A DNA stretch of 34,819 nucleotides from an uncultured Lachnospiraceae bacterium (GCA_902796355.1 CADBOU010000109.1:1-34819), one strand, 5' to 3'. Shown: positions 8,394 through 15,845, counted from the first letter of the stretch. Notes: generated from the sequence alone by a model not told the origin. Translations and numbers: made by a program.

Positions 8394-8624
8394 ATGAGTG
8401 ATAAAGTTAAAGACGCTATCTTGGAGAGCCGCATCAGTTCGCTTCTTTCAAAAAAAGATGATGATGATTTTCTGAAAAAGGTATTGATCATCTGTTCGGT
8501 TATCGTGCTTTTGGCAACGGTGTGTATCGTTGTGGTTAAGCTGGTCAGCCGGGACGATGAGTTTGACGATGATTTTGATGATGATTTTGAAGATGAATTT
8601 TTCGATGATGACGATGATTTCTGA
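8394..8624 (+). CDS. Small single-helix membrane protein with Asp/Phe-rich tail
   Basis: Unrecognised 76-residue protein. Residues 1-27 are charged (with KKDDDD), 28-49 form one hydrophobic helix (VLIICSVIVLLATVCIVVV), and 52-76 are almost only Asp, Glu and Phe, with repeated DDF/DEF units (EFDDDFDDDFEDEFFDDDDDF). Charge distribution does not settle the topology. The ATG follows GGAAAGGGAG at about 8 nt, with a good promoter upstream and a terminator 34 nt downstream, so it is a real one-gene unit. It is divergent from the DtxR/feoAB operon, which raises the possibility of a metal-binding or membrane chaperone role, but nothing in the sequence proves that. Confidence 0.75.
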   Translation: MSDKVKDAILESRISSLLSKKDDDDFLKKVLIICSVIVLLATVCIVVVKLVSRDDEFDDDFDDDFEDEFFDDDDDF

Positions 8625-8657
8625 TCGTCCTTCAAGCATCTGATCTGAATGGTATCA

Positions 8658-8687
8658 ATCCCCGGGGCTTGCTCGGGGATTTTTTTC
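8658..8687 (+). terminator. Rho-independent terminator
   Basis: ATCCCCG (8658-8664) pairs with CGGGGAT (8674-8680) around a 9-nt loop and is followed by seven T residues. It ends the small acidic membrane protein unit. Confidence 0.85.
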
Positions 8688-8714
8688 TGAAATGATGGGA
8701 ATAGAGGAAGCACT

Positions 8715-9296
8715 ATGATTGTGTATGACATTACGAGAGAGATGTTTTCAGCTGAGAGCTATCCGGGTGATCCGCTGCCGCGCGTGACAGCACTCAAGAC
8801 AATCCGGGGCGGCGACGGCTATCATTTAAGCCGCATTTCGGTCGGATCTCATATCGGAACACATATCGACGCTCCGATGCATTTTGTCGAGGGCGGACGC
8901 GATGCGGCGTCGATAGACCTCAGCAAATGCATGGGGCCATGCATCGTGATGACATATCACGGAGAGCTGACGGCGGGAGTGCTTCAAAAGTATCTGCTGG
9001 AACACGAGCGCCCGGCGCGGATTCTGTTTCGCGGCAACACGCTGCTGACAGAGGCGGCGGCCAGGATTCTGACTGTGTTTGATGTCAAGCTGGTTGGATT
9101 TGACAATCTGGATATCGCAGCACCGGAAGTGACTGATCCGGTTCACCATGAGCTGCTGTCTAATGAGATCATCATACTGGAGAATCTGATATTGGACGAC
9201 ATCGAAGACGGTCGGTATTTTTTAAATGCCCTGCCGCTTAAGATGGAGGGACTGGACGCCTCACCTGTAAGGGCTGTGTTGATGACAGATGAGTGA
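8715..9296 (+). CDS. Cyclase / kynurenine formamidase-family hydrolase
   Basis: Metal-dependent amidohydrolase of the cyclase family, which includes arylformamidases that hydrolyse N-formylkynurenine. The diagnostic motif HIGTHIDAPMHF lies at residues 46-57, supplying His46, His50, Asp52 and His56 for metal binding and catalysis. Length 193 residues is at the short end of the family's usual 200-220. The ATG at 8715 follows AGAGGAAG at about 6 nt. It stands alone between the terminator at 8687 and the tRNA terminator on the opposite strand. No tryptophan catabolic genes are nearby, so the real substrate is unknown; many clostridial members act on unidentified amides or lactones. The family call is firm, the physiological reaction is not. 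Confidence 0.85.
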   Translation: MIVYDITREMFSAESYPGDPLPRVTALKTIRGGDGYHLSRISVGSHIGTHIDAPMHFVEGGRDAASIDLSKCMGPCIVMTYHGELTAGVLQKYLLEHERPARILFRGNTLLTEAAARILTVFDVKLVGFDNLDIAAPEVTDPVHHELLSNEIIILENLILDDIEDGRYFLNALPLKMEGLDASPVRAVLMTDE

Positions 9297-9300
9297 GGAA

Positions 9301-9333
9301 TAAAAAAGACCGTCTCCCTGAAGAAGACGGTCT
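9301..9333 (-). terminator. Terminator of tRNA-Met
   Basis: A perfect 9-bp stem, AGACCGTCT (9307-9315) with AGACGGTCT (9325-9333), is followed on the minus strand by a run of T (complement of 9302-9307). There is no T run on the plus side, so it serves the tRNA. Confidence 0.85.
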
Positions 9334-9341
9334 GAAGAAAA

Positions 9342-9415
9342 TAGCGGGAAAGAGACTCGAACTCTTGACGCCCCGGGTATGAACCGAGTGCTCTAGCCAA
9401 CTGAGCTATCCCGCC
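9342..9415 (-). tRNA. tRNA-Met (CAT), probably elongator
   Basis: The reverse complement folds as a 74-nt cloverleaf: acceptor GGCGGGA/TCCCGCT (one G-U pair), D stem GCTC/GAGC, anticodon stem CTCGG/CCGGG (its last pair is G-G as written) with loop TTCATAC, T stem AAGAG/CTCTT with loop TTCGAGT, discriminator A. Anticodon CAT is at 9381-9379. The 3' CCA is not encoded. The G1-U72 pair and lack of initiator features (no three G-C pairs above the anticodon loop, no 1-72 mismatch of the C-A type) favour elongator Met; a CAT tRNA-Ile read through lysidine is the alternative. Confidence 0.93.
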
Positions 9416-9423
9416 AAATTGAT

Positions 9424-9441
9424 GCGGCTCTTTCGCAAGCC
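9424..9441 (-). other. Leader hairpin of the tRNA-Met precursor
   Basis: GCGGCT (9424-9429) and AGCCGC (9436-9441) form a 6-bp stem in the transcribed 5' leader, ending 9 nt before the mature tRNA. It may shape the RNase P substrate. Confidence 0.5.
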
Positions 9442-9449
9442 GCTCGATT

Positions 9450-9479
9450 ATTATACAATCCGTCTCATTGTTCTGTCAA
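9450..9479 (-). promoter_or_regulatory. Strong promoter of tRNA-Met
   Basis: Consensus TTGACA (9479-9474) and consensus TATAAT (9455-9450) with an 18-nt spacer on the minus strand; transcription would start near 9443. Confidence 0.85.
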
Positions 9480-9508
9480 TATCAAATTTGGGATTTAAAA
9501 GCTAAAAA

Positions 9509-9561
9509 TTGTGTCAGATGCAGTATCTATGGTAATATATAAAGATACAGATGCTGTATCT
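9509..9561 (+). promoter_or_regulatory. Promoter with duplicated operator-like sites
   Basis: Candidate -35 TTGTGT (9509-9514) and -10 TAATAT (9533-9538), 18 nt apart. Two 13-bp near-palindromes, AGATGCAGTATCT (9516-9528) and AGATGCTGTATCT (9549-9561), bracket the -10 with a 33-bp repeat distance, about three helical turns. An extra half-site AGATAC (9543-9548) makes 9543-9561 a perfect 8-bp inverted repeat around ATG. This is a typical arrangement for a repressor dimer pair; the cognate regulator is not evident in the window. Confidence 0.6.
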
Positions 9562-9600
9562 GAGATGACATTTAATCTAAAACAGAGATGGAAGGCTGCT

Positions 9601-9864
9601 ATGCAAAAAGATGAAGTCAGACAAATTGTGATGGCGCTGCTCAGCGGATATCTGGCGTATATTGGGATCGGTTTGATCAGGGATCACGATCCTTCAGCCA
9701 GTGTTGTATATCTGATTGCCGCTGTCATCTTCATCCTGTTCGGAGGGGCATCGTGTATATGGTATGTACGCCTGCTGATTCAAGGCAGACGGAAAAAGAC
9801 TGGTTCTGATCAGGATAAGCAGCAGAGAGGTCTGACTGAAACGGAGCAGGATCATGAAGAGTGA
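9601..9864 (+). CDS. Small two-helix membrane protein, unknown function
   Basis: Unrecognised 88-residue protein. Two hydrophobic segments are visible, at about 9-26 ([17 protein letters not shown]) and 34-58 ([23 protein letters not shown]), joined by a short polar loop RDHDPSA; the C-terminal 28 residues are strongly charged ([12 protein letters not shown]). The two-helix hairpin with charged tail would put both ends on the same side. The frame is open from a GTG at 9511, but that would place the operator-like repeats inside the gene. ATG 9601 has GGAAGG 6 nt upstream and is preferred. It is first in the ispF-cysS-rlmB run, so the regulated promoter upstream may drive some of that transcription. 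Confidence 0.7.
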   Translation: MQKDEVRQIVMALLSGYLAYIGIGLIRDHDPSASVVYLIAAVIFILFGGASCIWYVRLLIQGRRKKTGSDQDKQQRGLTETEQDHEE

Positions 9865-9883
9865 TCAAGAGGGACTGGGCAGA

Positions 9884-10369
9884 ATGAGAATCGGTTTCGG
9901 GTACGATGTACACCGGATGGTTTCCGGAAGAGATCTGATCCTGGGCGGCGTACACATTCCCTATGAACAGGGCCTTTTGGGCCATTCTGATGCGGATGTG
10001 CTTCTCCATGCACTGATGGACGCGCTTTTGGGCGCGGCTGCACTGGGGGATATCGGAGAGCATTTTCCGGATACAGATGCGCAGTATAAAGGAGCATCCA
10101 GCATGGAATTGCTCAGGGCTTGCAGCAGGATTCTGTATACGCATGGGTTTGATCCGGTGAACGTGGATGTCACATTAGTGGCTCAGGCACCGAAGATCAG
10201 TCCGTATAAGCAGGCCATGCGGGAAAATATTGCACAGGCACTAAACCTGTCAATAGCGGATGTGTCGGTGAAGGCAACGACGGAAGAGGGGCTTGGGTTG
10301 ACCGGTGACGGTAGCGGGATGAAAGCTTATGCCGCCGCTATGGTGAAGGAAAGAAATGAGTCATGTTAA
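9884..10369 (+). CDS. ispF: 2-C-methyl-D-erythritol 2,4-cyclodiphosphate synthase
   Basis: Fifth enzyme of the MEP isoprenoid pathway: it cyclises CDP-methylerythritol 2-phosphate with loss of CMP, as a homotrimer with Zn2+. The N-terminus [11 protein letters not shown] carries metal ligands Asp8 and His10, and [20 protein letters not shown] provides the third His; [15 protein letters not shown] near the C-terminus is the family signature. From ATG 9884 the protein has 161 residues, as usual. An in-frame ATG at 9854 with GGAG 7 nt upstream would add ten residues and overlap the previous gene; the conserved N-terminus favours 9884. ispD, its common partner, is not next to it. The stop overlaps the next gene. 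Confidence 0.95.
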   Translation: MRIGFGYDVHRMVSGRDLILGGVHIPYEQGLLGHSDADVLLHALMDALLGAAALGDIGEHFPDTDAQYKGASSMELLRACSRILYTHGFDPVNVDVTLVAQAPKISPYKQAMRENIAQALNLSIADVSVKATTEEGLGLTGDGSGMKAYAAAMVKERNESC

Positions 10370-11178
10370 TAGAAAAGCTCAAACAAAAGGACAATGAGAA
10401 GACGCGGCCTCTGTATGAGGAATGCTTTCCGAAAGACACAAAGCGGTTTGTTGATTACTATTATTCCTATAAAGCAACCGACAACGAGATCTATGTGATT
10501 CGTGACGGGCAGAGGATTGTCTCGATGATTCATCTGAATCCTTATCGGATGCAGGTGGGCAGCCATGTCGAGACCCTGCACTATATCGTGGCAGTCGGTA
10601 CAGCGAAAGAATATCGCGGGCAGGGGCTGATGGATAAACTGATGACCCATGTGCTCGACGTCATGTACGATCGTGGAGAATCCTTCACCTATTTGATGCC
10701 GGTTTCTGAAGAACTCTATGAAAAGTATGATTTTGTCACGGTGTACAGACAGCCGTATTTCAAAATTGAGCATCCTGTTATCTGGCACAGGGAGCTGGAA
10801 GAGGCAGGGTATACCTTCAGAAAGGCGATTGAACCGGACTGTGCGGATATCGCCAAGAAGTCATCATCTCTGCTTGCGCGGCGCTATGATATTTATGCCA
10901 TCCGCAACGCCTATTATTATGAAACACTTCTGGAGGAGCAAAAAGCACAGAAGGGCGGCGTGATGATGATTCTGCACGATGATAAACTGATCGGGTCTTT
11001 TCTGTATGATCGGGAGAACGGGTATTGTATCCGTGAGCCGTTGATTGAGAAAAAATACGAGAAAGCCGTGTTTGGTGATCTTGTGCTCAGTGAGCGGACA
11101 AATGTCATGGTCCGTGTCTTGTGCAAGGAGAATCTGTCGGTGCCCATGAAAAATCTGTATTTGAATGAGATTGTTTAG
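10363..11178 (+). CDS. GNAT-family N-acetyltransferase (Eis-like)
   Basis: Predicted acetyl-CoA-dependent acetyltransferase. The N-terminal GNAT domain (residues about 1-130) contains the strand-turn [19 protein letters not shown], where RGQGLM is the acyl-CoA pyrophosphate-binding loop, and the closing YEKYDF typical of the motif B end (usually YEKFGF). Residues 140-271 resemble the second domain of Eis-type two-domain acetyltransferases. The acceptor is unknown. The ATG at 10363 lies inside the end of ispF (7-nt overlap), so translation is coupled. In the Bacillus order gltX stands between ispF and cysE; here this gene holds that position. Confidence 0.82.
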   Translation: MLIEKLKQKDNEKTRPLYEECFPKDTKRFVDYYYSYKATDNEIYVIRDGQRIVSMIHLNPYRMQVGSHVETLHYIVAVGTAKEYRGQGLMDKLMTHVLDVMYDRGESFTYLMPVSEELYEKYDFVTVYRQPYFKIEHPVIWHRELEEAGYTFRKAIEPDCADIAKKSSSLLARRYDIYAIRNAYYYETLLEEQKAQKGGVMMILHDDKLIGSFLYDRENGYCIREPLIEKKYEKAVFGDLVLSERTNVMVRVLCKENLSVPMKNLYLNEIV

Positions 11179-11192
11179 GTTGAGGAGAGGTT

Positions 11193-11882
11193 ATGGGTTT
11201 AATCTCATATTTTAAAGAACAAGTAAGACTGACGCGCGAACGGGATCCGGCGATTCATTCACCGCTGGAAGTGTTGCTGTATCCCGGGGTGAGAGCGATC
11301 AATTATTACCGTATATCACACAAGCTGTATCAAAGCGGACATTATTTCCTGTCCCGCTGGCTCTCTCAGAGAGCGCTGCGCCGTACCGGGATAGAGATTC
11401 ATCCCGGAGCTCAGATCGGAAAAGGCTTGTTCATTGACCACGGCACCGGTGTAGTGATCGGAGAGACGACTATCATCGGAGACAACTGTACGCTGTTTCA
11501 GGGGGTGACGCTGGGAGGCACCGGCAAGGAACACGGCAAACGCCATCCGACACTCGGCAACAATGTCATGGTGTGCACGGGTGCGAAGGTGCTGGGATCG
11601 ATTACAATCGGAGACAATACGAAAATCGGAGCAGGAGCTGTCGTCCTGCGCGAGGCGCCTCCCAACAGTACTGTTGTCGGAGTGCCCGGCCGCGTGGTGC
11701 GTCTGAATAATGAACGGGTTACCTGGGAAGATATGGATATGGTTCATCTCCCGGACCCGGTACAGCAGGATATCTGCAGACTGCAGTTTGAATACAAAAG
11801 ACTTTATAAGAGAGTAGAAGCAATGGAGGAAAAAGACCGTGCAGCTATACAACACGATGACAAAGAAAAAGGAGCCGTTTGA
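11193..11882 (+). CDS. cysE: Serine O-acetyltransferase
   Basis: Acetylates L-serine with acetyl-CoA, the first step of cysteine synthesis. A helical N-terminal part (1-65) is followed by the left-handed beta-helix with hexapeptide repeats (IHPGAQIGKGLFIDHG, VVIGETTIIGDNCTLFQGV, LGSITIGDNTKIGAGAVV). Active-site residues are the His in IDHGTG and the His in GKRHPTLG. Length 229 with a short N-terminus is the Firmicutes form. RBS GAGGAGAGG precedes the ATG by about 3 nt. The C-terminal charged tail (MEEKDRAAIQHDDKEK) is encoded by the same DNA as the start of cysS in another frame. Pairing with cysteinyl-tRNA synthetase links cysteine supply to its use. Confidence 0.95.
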   Translation: MGLISYFKEQVRLTRERDPAIHSPLEVLLYPGVRAINYYRISHKLYQSGHYFLSRWLSQRALRRTGIEIHPGAQIGKGLFIDHGTGVVIGETTIIGDNCTLFQGVTLGGTGKEHGKRHPTLGNNVMVCTGAKVLGSITIGDNTKIGAGAVVLREAPPNSTVVGVPGRVVRLNNERVTWEDMDMVHLPDPVQQDICRLQFEYKRLYKRVEAMEEKDRAAIQHDDKEKGAV

Positions 11883-13245
11883 ACCGCTTGAGCCGGGGCA
11901 TGTACGCATGTATGTCTGCGGTCCGACTGTATATAATCTGATTCATATCGGCAATGCCCGCCCGATGATCGTCTTTGATACGGTGCGTCGTTATTTCATG
12001 TACAAAGGCATGGATGTAAGCTATGTCTCCAATTTTACAGATGTTGATGACAAAATAATCAACGAAGCCAATGCGCAGGGAATTGATCCCGGCGATCTGG
12101 CCGCGCATTTCATCGATGAATGTAAAAAAGATATGGAGGCACTGCATGTCATGCCGGCAACGATTCATCCGCTGGCGACGCAGGAGATTCCGGAGATGAT
12201 TGAGCTGATCAGTTCATTGATCGAGAAGGGCTTTGCCTATGAAAAGAACGGAACCGTCTATTTCTCAACGCGTAAGTTCAAACCGTACGGAAAGCTGTCA
12301 CATAAAAATCTGGACGATTTGCGGGCAGGAGAGCGCACGCTCAAAGTGACAGGCGAAGACGAGAAGGAGGACGCGCTGGATTTCGTTCTCTGGAAGCCGA
12401 AGAAAGAGGGAGAACCGTTTTGGAAATCTCCGTGGGGAGACGGCAGACCCGGGTGGCATACAGAATGCTCGGCAATGGCGAAAAAGTATCTCGGCGATTC
12501 TATCGACATTCATGCCGGAGGAGAAGACCTGGTCTTCCCACATCACGAAAATGAGATTGCGCAGAGTGAAGCGGCCAACGGAGTTGAATTTGCCCGCTAT
12601 TGGCTTCACAATGGCTTTTTGAATATCGATAACAAAAAAATGAGCAAATCTCTCGGCAATTTCTTTACTGTGCGCGACATACTGGAACAGTATGATCCGC
12701 AGGTGGTGCGCTTTTTCATGCTCAATGCCCATTACCGCAGCCCGTTGAATTTCTCAAAGGAGCTGATGGAGTCGGCCAAAGCGTCATGGCAGAGGATCGT
12801 CACAGCCCGCGGTGCGCTCGAAGATGCCCTGAAAGCGGCCGGGCAGGAATCCATGACAGAAGATGAGACCAAGTTGTTTGCAGAGACAGATCAATACGTT
12901 GCTGCCTTTGAGGAGTCCATGGAGGATGATTTTAATACAGCAGATGCGATGGCAGCGATTTTCGAGCTGGTTAAATTCATCAATATCACAGTGAAAGATG
13001 AGCATAGCAGTGCTTTCTTTGAGGTGCTTGCAGAGCGCATGGACACTTTGCTGGATGTGATGGGTCTCAATGCGCTTGTCGACGAAGGGGATCTTTCCGA
13101 TGAGATAGAGGCGATGATCGAGAAGCGGCAGCAGGCGCGTAAAGCGAAAGATTTTGCGACTGCTGATGCGATCCGCGATGAGCTGCTCGCCAGGGGCATC
13201 GTACTGGAAGATACACGAGAGGGAGTCAAATGGCACAAAGCATAA
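11839..13245 (+). CDS. cysS: Cysteinyl-tRNA synthetase
   Basis: Class I aminoacyl-tRNA synthetase charging tRNA-Cys. N-terminus MQLYNTMTKKK is characteristic and starts at GTG behind GGAGG at 9 nt. HIGN (36-39) is the HIGH motif, KMSKS is at 267-271, and the active-site Zn2+ ligands are Cys27 (VCGPT), Cys210 (WHTECSAMA) and the His pair near 235-236 (FPHHENE), with a Glu following. Length 468 is standard. The first 44 nt overlap cysE in another frame, an unusually long overlap that suggests coupled translation. No T-box leader is visible upstream of cysE, so amino-acid-responsive control is not evident here. Confidence 0.97.
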   Translation: MQLYNTMTKKKEPFEPLEPGHVRMYVCGPTVYNLIHIGNARPMIVFDTVRRYFMYKGMDVSYVSNFTDVDDKIINEANAQGIDPGDLAAHFIDECKKDMEALHVMPATIHPLATQEIPEMIELISSLIEKGFAYEKNGTVYFSTRKFKPYGKLSHKNLDDLRAGERTLKVTGEDEKEDALDFVLWKPKKEGEPFWKSPWGDGRPGWHTECSAMAKKYLGDSIDIHAGGEDLVFPHHENEIAQSEAANGVEFARYWLHNGFLNIDNKKMSKSLGNFFTVRDILEQYDPQVVRFFMLNAHYRSPLNFSKELMESAKASWQRIVTARGALEDALKAAGQESMTEDETKLFAETDQYVAAFEESMEDDFNTADAMAAIFELVKFINITVKDEHSSAFFEVLAERMDTLLDVMGLNALVDEGDLSDEIEAMIEKRQQARKAKDFATADAIRDELLARGIVLEDTREGVKWHKA

Positions 13246-13721
13246 ATGCAGATCAAAACGGTACACTGGCTCTGACGCGGATCGATGTGCCTTCGGTATT
13301 AATGGAAGTTGCCGGTACCGGCGCAAAGCCGGATGTACTCACCCCGCTTGATCTGGCTTTTGTAGGTGATGCGGTATGCGCACTGGTTTTTCGTACGATG
13401 GCTGCCGGCGGCGGGGCACGTCCCGTTGAGAAGATGCACCAGTTTACGGAACGATATGTCAATGCGGGTGCTCAGTCGGCTATGATGCGCTTTATTCAGC
13501 CGCATCTGACGGAGGAGGAGCATCACGTCTATAAGCGCGGGCGCAATTCCAAACCTGTGACGCATGCCAAGAATCAGACAGTGACTGATTACCGCAGAGC
13601 GACAGGTTATGAAGCGCTGCTCGGTTATTTGTATCTGGCAAACGATTGGAACCGCCTGATGGAACTGGTCAGGATCGGATATGAGGGATATGAGAGAGAA
13701 GAACACGGATCAACGAAGTGA
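13230..13721 (+). CDS. mrnC: Mini-ribonuclease III
   Basis: Dimeric RNase III-like nuclease lacking a dsRNA-binding domain, which matures 23S rRNA ends in Firmicutes. The catalytic motif appears as LTPLDLAFVGDAVCALVFR with Asp47, and the later signature is ATGYEALLGYLYL with the catalytic Glu. GRNSKPVTHAKN is the conserved middle block. Its ATG overlaps the cysS end by 16 nt with GAGGGAG 4 nt before it; this adds an N-terminal extension of about 30 residues over typical proteins, so a later start is possible. Position between cysS and rlmB is conserved with Bacillus. Confidence 0.93.
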   Translation: MAQSINADQNGTLALTRIDVPSVLMEVAGTGAKPDVLTPLDLAFVGDAVCALVFRTMAAGGGARPVEKMHQFTERYVNAGAQSAMMRFIQPHLTEEEHHVYKRGRNSKPVTHAKNQTVTDYRRATGYEALLGYLYLANDWNRLMELVRIGYEGYEREEHGSTK

Positions 13722-14460
13722 AGCGATTTTAATCGGCCGCAATAGTGTGGCCGAAGCTTTTCGTGCTGGAAAAACAATCGATAAGCTCTTTGTGCAAAAA
13801 GGACTGGAGAGCGGGCCGATTCAGTCGATTATCAAGCAGGCAAAAAAGAGCGGCTGTATTTATTCCTTTGTGGAAAAAGAGCGGTTGATACAGATCTGCG
13901 GGTCAGATCAGCATCAGGGCGTTGTCGCCTTTACAGCCTCATATACATATGCCTCCGTGGAGGACATTTTAAGCAAAGCGAGAGAAGCAGGTGAGGAGCC
14001 CTTTGTCATTGTGGCGGACGGTATTCAGGATCCGCACAATCTCGGTGCAATTATCAGAAGTGCCCATCAGGCAGGTGCGCATGGGCTGATCATTCCAAAG
14101 CGCAGGGCTGTAGGACTGACGCAGGTGGTAGCTGCCGCCTCTGCCGGAGCGCTGCATTATCTTCCTGTTGCCAAAGTGACAAATCTGACACAGACGATTC
14201 ATGATCTGCAGGCGGAAGGGCTTTGGTTTACGGCTGCCGACATGGATGGCGAAAGCATGTATGAGTGCGATCTTACAGGGCCCATCGGACTTGTGATCGG
14301 AGGAGAGGGAGCCGGAGTCAGCCGGCTTGTCAAAGAATCATGTGACAGAACTGTCCGTATTCCGATGAAAGGGCAGATTGATTCGCTTAACGCATCTGTG
14401 GCTGCCGGCATTCTTGCTTTTGAGGTGATGCACCAGCGAGATCGGAAGGGGACACTATGA
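13681..14460 (+). CDS. rlmB: 23S rRNA guanosine-2'-O-methyltransferase, TrmH/SpoU family
   Basis: SAM-dependent SPOUT methyltransferase, most likely modifying a 23S rRNA guanosine. The N-terminal substrate-binding domain (about 15-90) starts with ILIGRNSVAEAF. The trefoil-knot domain has all three motifs: DGIQDPHNLGAIIRSA, GLVIGGEGAGVSRLV and IPMKGQIDSLNASVAAGI. Length 259 is normal. The start overlaps the end of mrnC by 41 nt; an alternative ATG lies 9 nt downstream, and the Shine-Dalgarno signal does not decide between them. The stop overlaps the next gene in ATGA. Conserved neighbour of mrnC, consistent with shared rRNA maturation roles. Confidence 0.93.
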   Translation: MRDMREKNTDQRSEAILIGRNSVAEAFRAGKTIDKLFVQKGLESGPIQSIIKQAKKSGCIYSFVEKERLIQICGSDQHQGVVAFTASYTYASVEDILSKAREAGEEPFVIVADGIQDPHNLGAIIRSAHQAGAHGLIIPKRRAVGLTQVVAAASAGALHYLPVAKVTNLTQTIHDLQAEGLWFTAADMDGESMYECDLTGPIGLVIGGEGAGVSRLVKESCDRTVRIPMKGQIDSLNASVAAGILAFEVMHQRDRKGTL

Positions 14461-15344
14461 CAGACAGGACACGCTACTATAAAGGTGTTATTTTTTTGAT
14501 TCTGTCGTCTGCTTCTTTTGCGGTAATGAATGTCTGTGTACGCCTGGCAGGGGATGTTCCTACCTACGAGAAGGTCTTTTTCCGCAATCTAATTGCTTTT
14601 ATATTTGCCGTGATTGTACTGGTGAGGCAGCACGGTCAGATGCCGATGCGCTGGAATGTTAAGAGAGCGAGCTTTATGTTTCTGCGCTGCTTTGCGGGAT
14701 TAGTCGGTGTATTTGCCAATTTTTGGGCGATTGACCATATGGTTGTGGCAGATGCAGCCATGCTCAACAAACTCAGTCCTTTCTTTATTCTGATTTTTTC
14801 GATTTTCATGTTAGGCGAGCGCGTAAAACCGTTTCAGCTGTTCTGCATCATGTTGGCCTTTATCGGTGTTTTGTTTATTGTCAAGCCGGGATTTATCGGA
14901 ATGCAGGCAGGACCCGCTATGGTGGGCGTCCTGAGCGGCATGAGCGCGGGCTTTGCCTATACATGTATGCGTAAGCTCGGGCTGATGGGGGTTCCGGGGC
15001 CATGGATTGTTCTTTGCTTCTCCCTGTTTTCATGCCTGGCGATCATTCCGTTTATGGCAGTGAATTTTGTCCCGATTCCGGGACGTTCATTGGCTTTTCT
15101 GCTCCTTGCAGGGTTGGGCGCAGCGGGAGGCCAGTTTGGAATTACGGCTGCATACACCTACGCACCGGCGCGTGAGATTTCTATTTATGATTATTCACAG
15201 CTCTTGTTTATCACCCTCTTGACATGGCTGTTGCTCGGCGAGGTGCCGGATTGGATCAGCTGGATAGGATATGCGGTGATCATCACCGGATCACTTTTAC
15301 TGTTTTTTTACAACAAGAGACAGTTAGCTGAAACAGAAAAGTAG
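14457..15344 (+). CDS. EamA/DMT-superfamily transporter
   Basis: Inner-membrane protein with ten hydrophobic helices in two five-helix repeats, as in drug/metabolite transporters of the EamA family. Each repeat has the usual pattern: YFKGVIFLILSSASFA-type first helix, a motif FFRNLIAF after helix 2, and LLGEVPDWISWIGYAVIITG before the last helix; the equivalent in repeat 1 is LGERVKPFQLFCIMLAFIG. Length 295 is standard. The substrate cannot be predicted. ATG overlaps rlmB's stop in ATGA and has AAGGGGA upstream, so it is the last gene of the ispF run, ending at the hairpin at 15372. Confidence 0.88.
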   Translation: MTDRTRYYKGVIFLILSSASFAVMNVCVRLAGDVPTYEKVFFRNLIAFIFAVIVLVRQHGQMPMRWNVKRASFMFLRCFAGLVGVFANFWAIDHMVVADAAMLNKLSPFFILIFSIFMLGERVKPFQLFCIMLAFIGVLFIVKPGFIGMQAGPAMVGVLSGMSAGFAYTCMRKLGLMGVPGPWIVLCFSLFSCLAIIPFMAVNFVPIPGRSLAFLLLAGLGAAGGQFGITAAYTYAPAREISIYDYSQLLFITLLTWLLLGEVPDWISWIGYAVIITGSLLLFFYNKRQLAETEK

Positions 15345-15371
15345 AAAGAAAACAACCTGTTTTCATAAAAG

Positions 15372-15400
15372 AAGGACTGCATCATAATGATGCAGTCCTT
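15372..15400. terminator. Bidirectional terminator hairpin
   Basis: AAGGACTGCATCAT (15372-15385) and ATGATGCAGTCCTT (15387-15400) form an almost continuous perfect inverted repeat between convergent genes. The minus-strand side is followed by a T-rich stretch (TTCTTTTAT), so it best serves the superoxide reductase; the plus side has only a weak T run. Confidence 0.75.
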
Positions 15401-15420
15401 GTCATGTCATCGGGAAAAAC

Positions 15421-15795
15421 TCAGGCTTCCGCTTTCCACAATCCGTGGAGATTGCAGTATTCATAAGCGGCAACAACCTCATCGCCCTTGGCAAGAGCGA
15501 AACAGACGCAGGGATCGTCACCCGGAGAGAGCGGCTTTCTCTGCATTCCCTGTTTTGTTTCAAGAGCGATCCACTGGATCGAATGGGCTTCGAGCATCGG
15601 ATGCGCAACCTCACCAACAGTTACTTTAACATGTGATCCGTCGATTTCGATGACCGGGACATGCTTTTCGCCGGCGCCGTCGGATGTGTTGGGGATCAGT
15701 TCTTCGAGATCTCCGCCGCAGAAGGGGGTGCCCTCCGTTGGTTCCTGAATAACGCCAACGATCACGCCGCAGGTTTTACATTTTAAAAACTTCAT
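15421..15795 (-). CDS. Superoxide reductase (desulfoferrodoxin family) with incomplete N-terminal site
   Basis: Reduces superoxide to H2O2 in anaerobes. The catalytic Fe(His4-Cys) centre is complete: Glu43-Lys44-His45 in EKHVP, His65 and His71 in HPMLEAHS, Cys114 and His117 in CNLHG. The N-terminal desulforedoxin-like domain has Cys6 and Cys9 (KCKTCG), but the usual Cys-Cys pair is Phe25-Cys26 (TPFCGG), so one of the four ligands of the second iron is missing. The start at 15795 is set by GGAGGA 6 nt before ATG; an upstream in-frame ATG at 15819 has no such site. Monocistronic, with promoter and terminator visible. Confidence 0.92.
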   Translation of the reverse strand: MKFLKCKTCGVIVGVIQEPTEGTPFCGGDLEELIPNTSDGAGEKHVPVIEIDGSHVKVTVGEVAHPMLEAHSIQWIALETKQGMQRKPLSPGDDPCVCFALAKGDEVVAAYEYCNLHGLWKAEA

Positions 15796-15845
15796 TCTAA
15801 TCCTCCTCACATAACGCATGAATAACTACTCGGTTAGATATGTTT

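Noticed and set aside
8354-8731. Ser/Lys-rich antisense frame opposite the small acidic membrane protein
   Set aside because: Arises from the repeated GAT/GAC codons; it also runs through the terminator at 8658-8687.
9511-9600. GTG-start extension of the two-helix membrane protein
   Set aside because: It covers the operator-like repeats and -10 box and has no ribosome site; ATG 9601 has one.
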